Origin: Castellaniella sp040276065 | GTDB taxonomy: Bacteria > Pseudomonadota > Gammaproteobacteria > Burkholderiales > Burkholderiaceae_B | DNA length: 64,000 nt | NCBI RefSeq assembly: GCF_040276065.1 | Contig: NZ_JBELOI010000008.1 | Location: 62,001 to 126,000, forward strand | Reading direction: 5' to 3' | In this document: piece by piece, positions 61,577 through 64,000 of the stretch | Position numbering within the stretch: the first letter of the stretch is position 1 | Layout of the letters: each line of letters starts with the position of its first letter | The notes under the pieces: generated by a model | What the model was told of the DNA's origin: nothing | Seen by the model: the letters and a program-made list of their open reading frames with translations, nothing else | Database searches by the model: none | Program-made: the position numbers and the translations under genes

Positions 61577-62038
61577 TTAGCCCGCCAGGCGGGCCTTGAC
61601 CTGGGCCGAGACCGCCGCCATGTCGGCACGGCCGCTCAGCGAGGCTTTGAGCAGGCCCATCGCCTTGCCCATCGCCGCGCCGCCTTGCAGGCCCTGGGCC
61701 TGGGTTTGGGCGACCGCCGCCTCGATCGCCGCGGCGATCTCTTCGGGGTCGGCGCCCTGGGGCATGAATTCCAGCAGGATATCCAGTTCGGCCTGTTCCT
61801 GGGCAGCGCTTTCGGCGCGACCCGCCGACGCGAAGGCGGCGATGGATTCGCGGCGCTGTTTGGCCTGCTTTTCGATAATGGCGATGATCGCGGCCTCGTC
61901 GGGCTCCACTCGCTGATCGACGGCCTTTTGCTTGATGGCCGCTTGCAGCAGTCTGAGAGTGCCCAGGCGTGTGCTGTCGTGGGCGCGCATGGCGGCCTTG
62001 ACGGCCTCCGCGATGCGGGTGGCGAGCGCGTTGCTCAT
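61577..62038 (-). CDS. GatB/YqeY domain protein
   Basis: The 153-residue protein is a stand-alone YqeY: RIAEAVKAAMRAHDSTRLGTLRLLQAAIKQK at the N-terminus and GKAMGLLKASLSGRADMAAVSAQVKARL at the C-terminus, the helical domain of the GatB amidotransferase tail. Its role is unproven; tRNA-related function is suspected. AAGGA precedes ATG 62038. Confidence 0.93.
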   Translation of the reverse strand: MSNALATRIAEAVKAAMRAHDSTRLGTLRLLQAAIKQKAVDQRVEPDEAAIIAIIEKQAKQRRESIAAFASAGRAESAAQEQAELDILLEFMPQGADPEEIAAAIEAAVAQTQAQGLQGGAAMGKAMGLLKASLSGRADMAAVSAQVKARLAG

Positions 62039-62116
62039 GGAAGAAGTCCTTGGGAGGTTGCGATTTCCGCATTTTAACGCGCCGGTCCGGTGTGCCCCGC
62101 TAGGGTTTTGGCGGCG

Positions 62117-64000
62117 TCAGTGGAAATCGCGGCTACGCGTGGACAGGCCCTCGAGCAGGGTGCTCAGGTCGACGAGGCGGCGTCCAAGCAGGTGGCAGAC
62201 CTCCTGCTGGCGCTGCCAGATGCCATAGACACCCATCATGGTGGCACCCGCGAGGATCGAATATTGCGCATCGGCCTCACGGGCGTGCAGGATGACGTTC
62301 AGAGACCCGGTCTCATCCTCGAGAGTGACGAAGACGGTGCCGCGGGCGGTGCGCGGCCTCTGCCGCGCGGTCACCAGGCCGCAGGCGCGCGCCAGGCGCC
62401 GGTCGGGATAGCCCTCTTTGAGCTCGGCGGCGGTGCGAAAGCCGCGCCGCGCGAGTTCGTCGCGCAGCAGCGCCAGCGGATGGCGCCCCAGCGTCAGGCC
62501 CAGCGAGGCATAGTCGGCTTCCAGGTTCTCGCCCTCGCTTGGCGGCGGCAGGCCGGGCAGCGGTCCCTCGGCGATTTCCGCCTGGCGCAGCAGCCCGGGC
62601 GGCCGCCGCAGGGTTGCCTGCCAGTGACCCTCGCGCCGATGCGCGGCCAGCCCCGCGAACGCATCCGCGGCGGCCAGGGCCTGCATGTCGCGCGTCTCGA
62701 GGCCGGCACGGATCGCCAGGTCCTGGATACTGGCCAGCGGGCCGCCGTCCCGGCAGGCAACGATCGCCCCCATCGCGGCCCGCGACAGCCCTCGGACTTG
62801 CGACAACCCCAGCCGCACCGCCGGCCGCGGTTGCGGCGTGGGGGTGGTACTTTCCCCCGTCGGGCCGTCCCAAGGGGGAAAAGCGCCCCCTTGGGGGGCA
62901 GCAAGCCGCAGGCGCGGCGTGGGGGTGGTACTTTCCCCCGTCGGGTCGAGAGTGGCGCCGATGCCGCTGCGCCGCACGTCGACCGGCAGGACAAGGACCC
63001 CATGGCGGCGCGCGTCCTGGACGAGTTGGTTGGGCGTGTAAAACCCCATGGGCTGCGCGTTGAGCAGGGCGGCCAGAAAGGCCTCGGGCTCGTGGCGCTT
63101 GAGCCAGGCGCTGATCCAGGCGAGCCTGGCGAAGCCGGCCGCGTGGCTCTCGGGGAAGCCATATTCCCCAAATCCTTCGAGCTGCCGGATCAGACCTTCG
63201 GCGAAATCGGTCGAATAGCCGTTGTGGGCCATACCGGTGCGCAGGCGCTCGTGGAAGGCCGCGATCTCGCCCGTCCGGCGCCAGGCCGCCATGGCGCGAC
63301 GCAACTGGTCGGCCTCGCCGGCGGAAAAACCCGCCGCGACCATGGCCAGACGCATGGCCTGCTCCTGGAAGATCGGGATGCCCAGGGTGCGCTGCAGGAC
63401 CTCGCGGATCGCGGGCGACGGATAGTCCTCGGCCTCCAATCCCTGGCGGCGGCGCAGGTAGGGGTGGACCATGCCGCCTTGCATGGGGCCCGGTCGCACG
63501 ATGGCCACCTGGATCACCAGGTCGTAGAAGCACCGGGGACGCAGCCGCGGGAGCATGCTCATCTGGGCGCGGGACTCGATCTGAAACACTCCGATCGTGT
63601 CGGCCTTCTGGATCATTTCGAAAGTGCCGGGGTCCTCGCCGGGCACATCGCCCAGGGTCCAGGGTCGGCCGCGCCGTCGCGCCACCAGTTCCTCGCATGC
63701 GCGCAAGGCACTGAGCATGCCGAGTGCCAGGACGTCGACTTTCAGCAGGCCCATCGTGTCGAGGTCATCCTTGTCCCACTGGATGACACTGCGCTCCGCC
63801 ATGGCGGCGTTCTCGAGCGGGACCAGTTCGTCGAGCCGCTGGCGGGCGATCACGAAGCCGCCGGGGTGCTGTGACAGGTGGCGCGGAAAGCCAGCCAATT
63901 CGTCGGCCAGCGATGCCCACAGAGAGCCTTGGTCGGGGCATAGCGCCTCGAGCGTCTCACGCAAGACCACCGGGTCGTGAACGTGGCGCAGGCGCCGGGC
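62117..64000 (-). CDS. dnaE2: Error-prone DNA polymerase III alpha subunit, C-terminal part (5' end outside window)
   Basis: The visible 627 residues are the C-terminal part of DnaE2, the SOS-mutagenesis polymerase that works with ImuA and ImuB. Blocks: SQHPGGFVI, GVFQIESRAQMSMLPRLRPRCFYDLVIQVAIVRPGP, GFPESHAAGFARLAWISAWLK, LGLSQVRGLS and the C-terminal OB domain (RPRTARGTVFVTLEDETGSLNVIL). The catalytic aspartates lie upstream of the window. An in-frame insertion of about 42 residues (two TGESTTPTP units) lies between IGATLD and RPAVRLGL, caused by an interspersed repeat. The frame stays open. Confidence 0.95.
   Translation of the reverse strand, partial: ARRLRHVHDPVVLRETLEALCPDQGSLWASLADELAGFPRHLSQHPGGFVIARQRLDELVPLENAAMAERSVIQWDKDDLDTMGLLKVDVLALGMLSALRACEELVARRRGRPWTLGDVPGEDPGTFEMIQKADTIGVFQIESRAQMSMLPRLRPRCFYDLVIQVAIVRPGPMQGGMVHPYLRRRQGLEAEDYPSPAIREVLQRTLGIPIFQEQAMRLAMVAAGFSAGEADQLRRAMAAWRRTGEIAAFHERLRTGMAHNGYSTDFAEGLIRQLEGFGEYGFPESHAAGFARLAWISAWLKRHEPEAFLAALLNAQPMGFYTPNQLVQDARRHGVLVLPVDVRRSGIGATLDPTGESTTPTPRLRLAAPQGGAFPPWDGPTGESTTPTPQPRPAVRLGLSQVRGLSRAAMGAIVACRDGGPLASIQDLAIRAGLETRDMQALAAADAFAGLAAHRREGHWQATLRRPPGLLRQAEIAEGPLPGLPPPSEGENLEADYASLGLTLGRHPLALLRDELARRGFRTAAELKEGYPDRRLARACGLVTARQRPRTARGTVFVTLEDETGSLNVILHAREADAQYSILAGATMMGVYGIWQRQQEVCHLLGRRLVDLSTLLEGLSTRSRDFH
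62833..62945. repeat. Interspersed GC-rich repeat inside dnaE2
   Basis: Two identical 32-nt copies (62833-62864 and 62914-62945) stand 81 nt apart, so the reading frame is kept. Between them CCCAAGGGGG (62869-62878) and CCCCCTTGGG (62886-62895) form a 10-bp hairpin. The copies and hairpin look like the GC-rich intergenic repeats common in Alcaligenaceae, here placed within a coding region. Confidence 0.85.

Noticed and set aside
62833..62945. Possible frameshift or pseudogene in dnaE2
   Set aside because: The repeat spacing is a multiple of three, and the polymerase frame with its conserved blocks continues on both sides.

Overview
The window is a high-GC chromosomal segment from a betaproteobacterium of the order Burkholderiales, most likely family Alcaligenaceae (Bordetella/Achromobacter/Castellaniella-like). 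The indications are the asd-fimV-truA-trpF string, the gshB-EIIA-HPr-ptsI-(amtB glnK) neighbourhood, rpmI-rplT-pheST-ihfA-merR, a SUF operon with a SufU-type scaffold, and a GC-rich interspersed repeat of a kind I recall from these genomes. No IS element, prophage, rRNA or CRISPR array is visible.

Layout. 1-7974: the end of a chemotaxis receptor, then asd, fimV, truA, a two-gene TRAP permease (dctQM) and trpF. 7988-11081: a shared terminator, tRNA-Val on the minus strand with a consensus promoter, thrS with a structured leader, and infC starting at ATC. 11133-19175: gshB, a regulatory-type PTS (EIIA-Man, HPr, EI), a nitrogen unit (glnK-amtB on the minus strand behind a sigma-54 promoter with tandem NtrC-like sites), a small lipoprotein, comM and ubiK. 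19159-24262: rpmI-rplT-pheS-pheT-ihfA-merR. 24299-25281: an ECF sigma factor with its RskA-like anti-sigma factor. 25370-33510: an ATM1-like ABC exporter, an IscR/SufR-type Rrf2 regulator and sufBCDSUT. 33584-35725: an EAL-CBS-GGDEF protein, tRNA-Pro and a strong terminator. 35734-40321: a poorly characterised island (two-HTH regulator, beta-propeller protein, small membrane protein, DUF899 thioredoxin-like protein) and an MFS transporter.

40423-50818 is the most striking part: a 10.4-kb block entirely on the minus strand that joins a complete PNAG exopolysaccharide operon (pgaABCD, preceded by a 17-codon upstream ORF) to a curli-type amyloid operon (csgE, csgF, csgG, one nine-repeat curlin, a CsgH-like chaperone) and ends with a CsgD-like LuxR regulator that has a degenerate receiver. 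It looks like one biofilm-matrix locus. 51166-55825: acs, an AraC regulator, an ECF sigma factor, and a convergent Tat-exported cupredoxin with a small secreted partner. 55918-58176: an amino-acid ABC importer without its ATPase. 58275-64000: a KtrAB-like potassium system, an Old Yellow Enzyme, a YqeY protein and the 3' part of dnaE2, which carries two copies of an interspersed repeat in frame.

Functional links: the exporter, Rrf2 regulator and suf genes form an Fe-S biogenesis unit. glnK-amtB and the EIIA/HPr/EI cascade are nitrogen and carbon sensing modules. The c-di-GMP protein at 33.7 kb could feed the matrix locus, because PgaCD and CsgD-type regulators respond to this messenger in enterobacteria. 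That link is inference.
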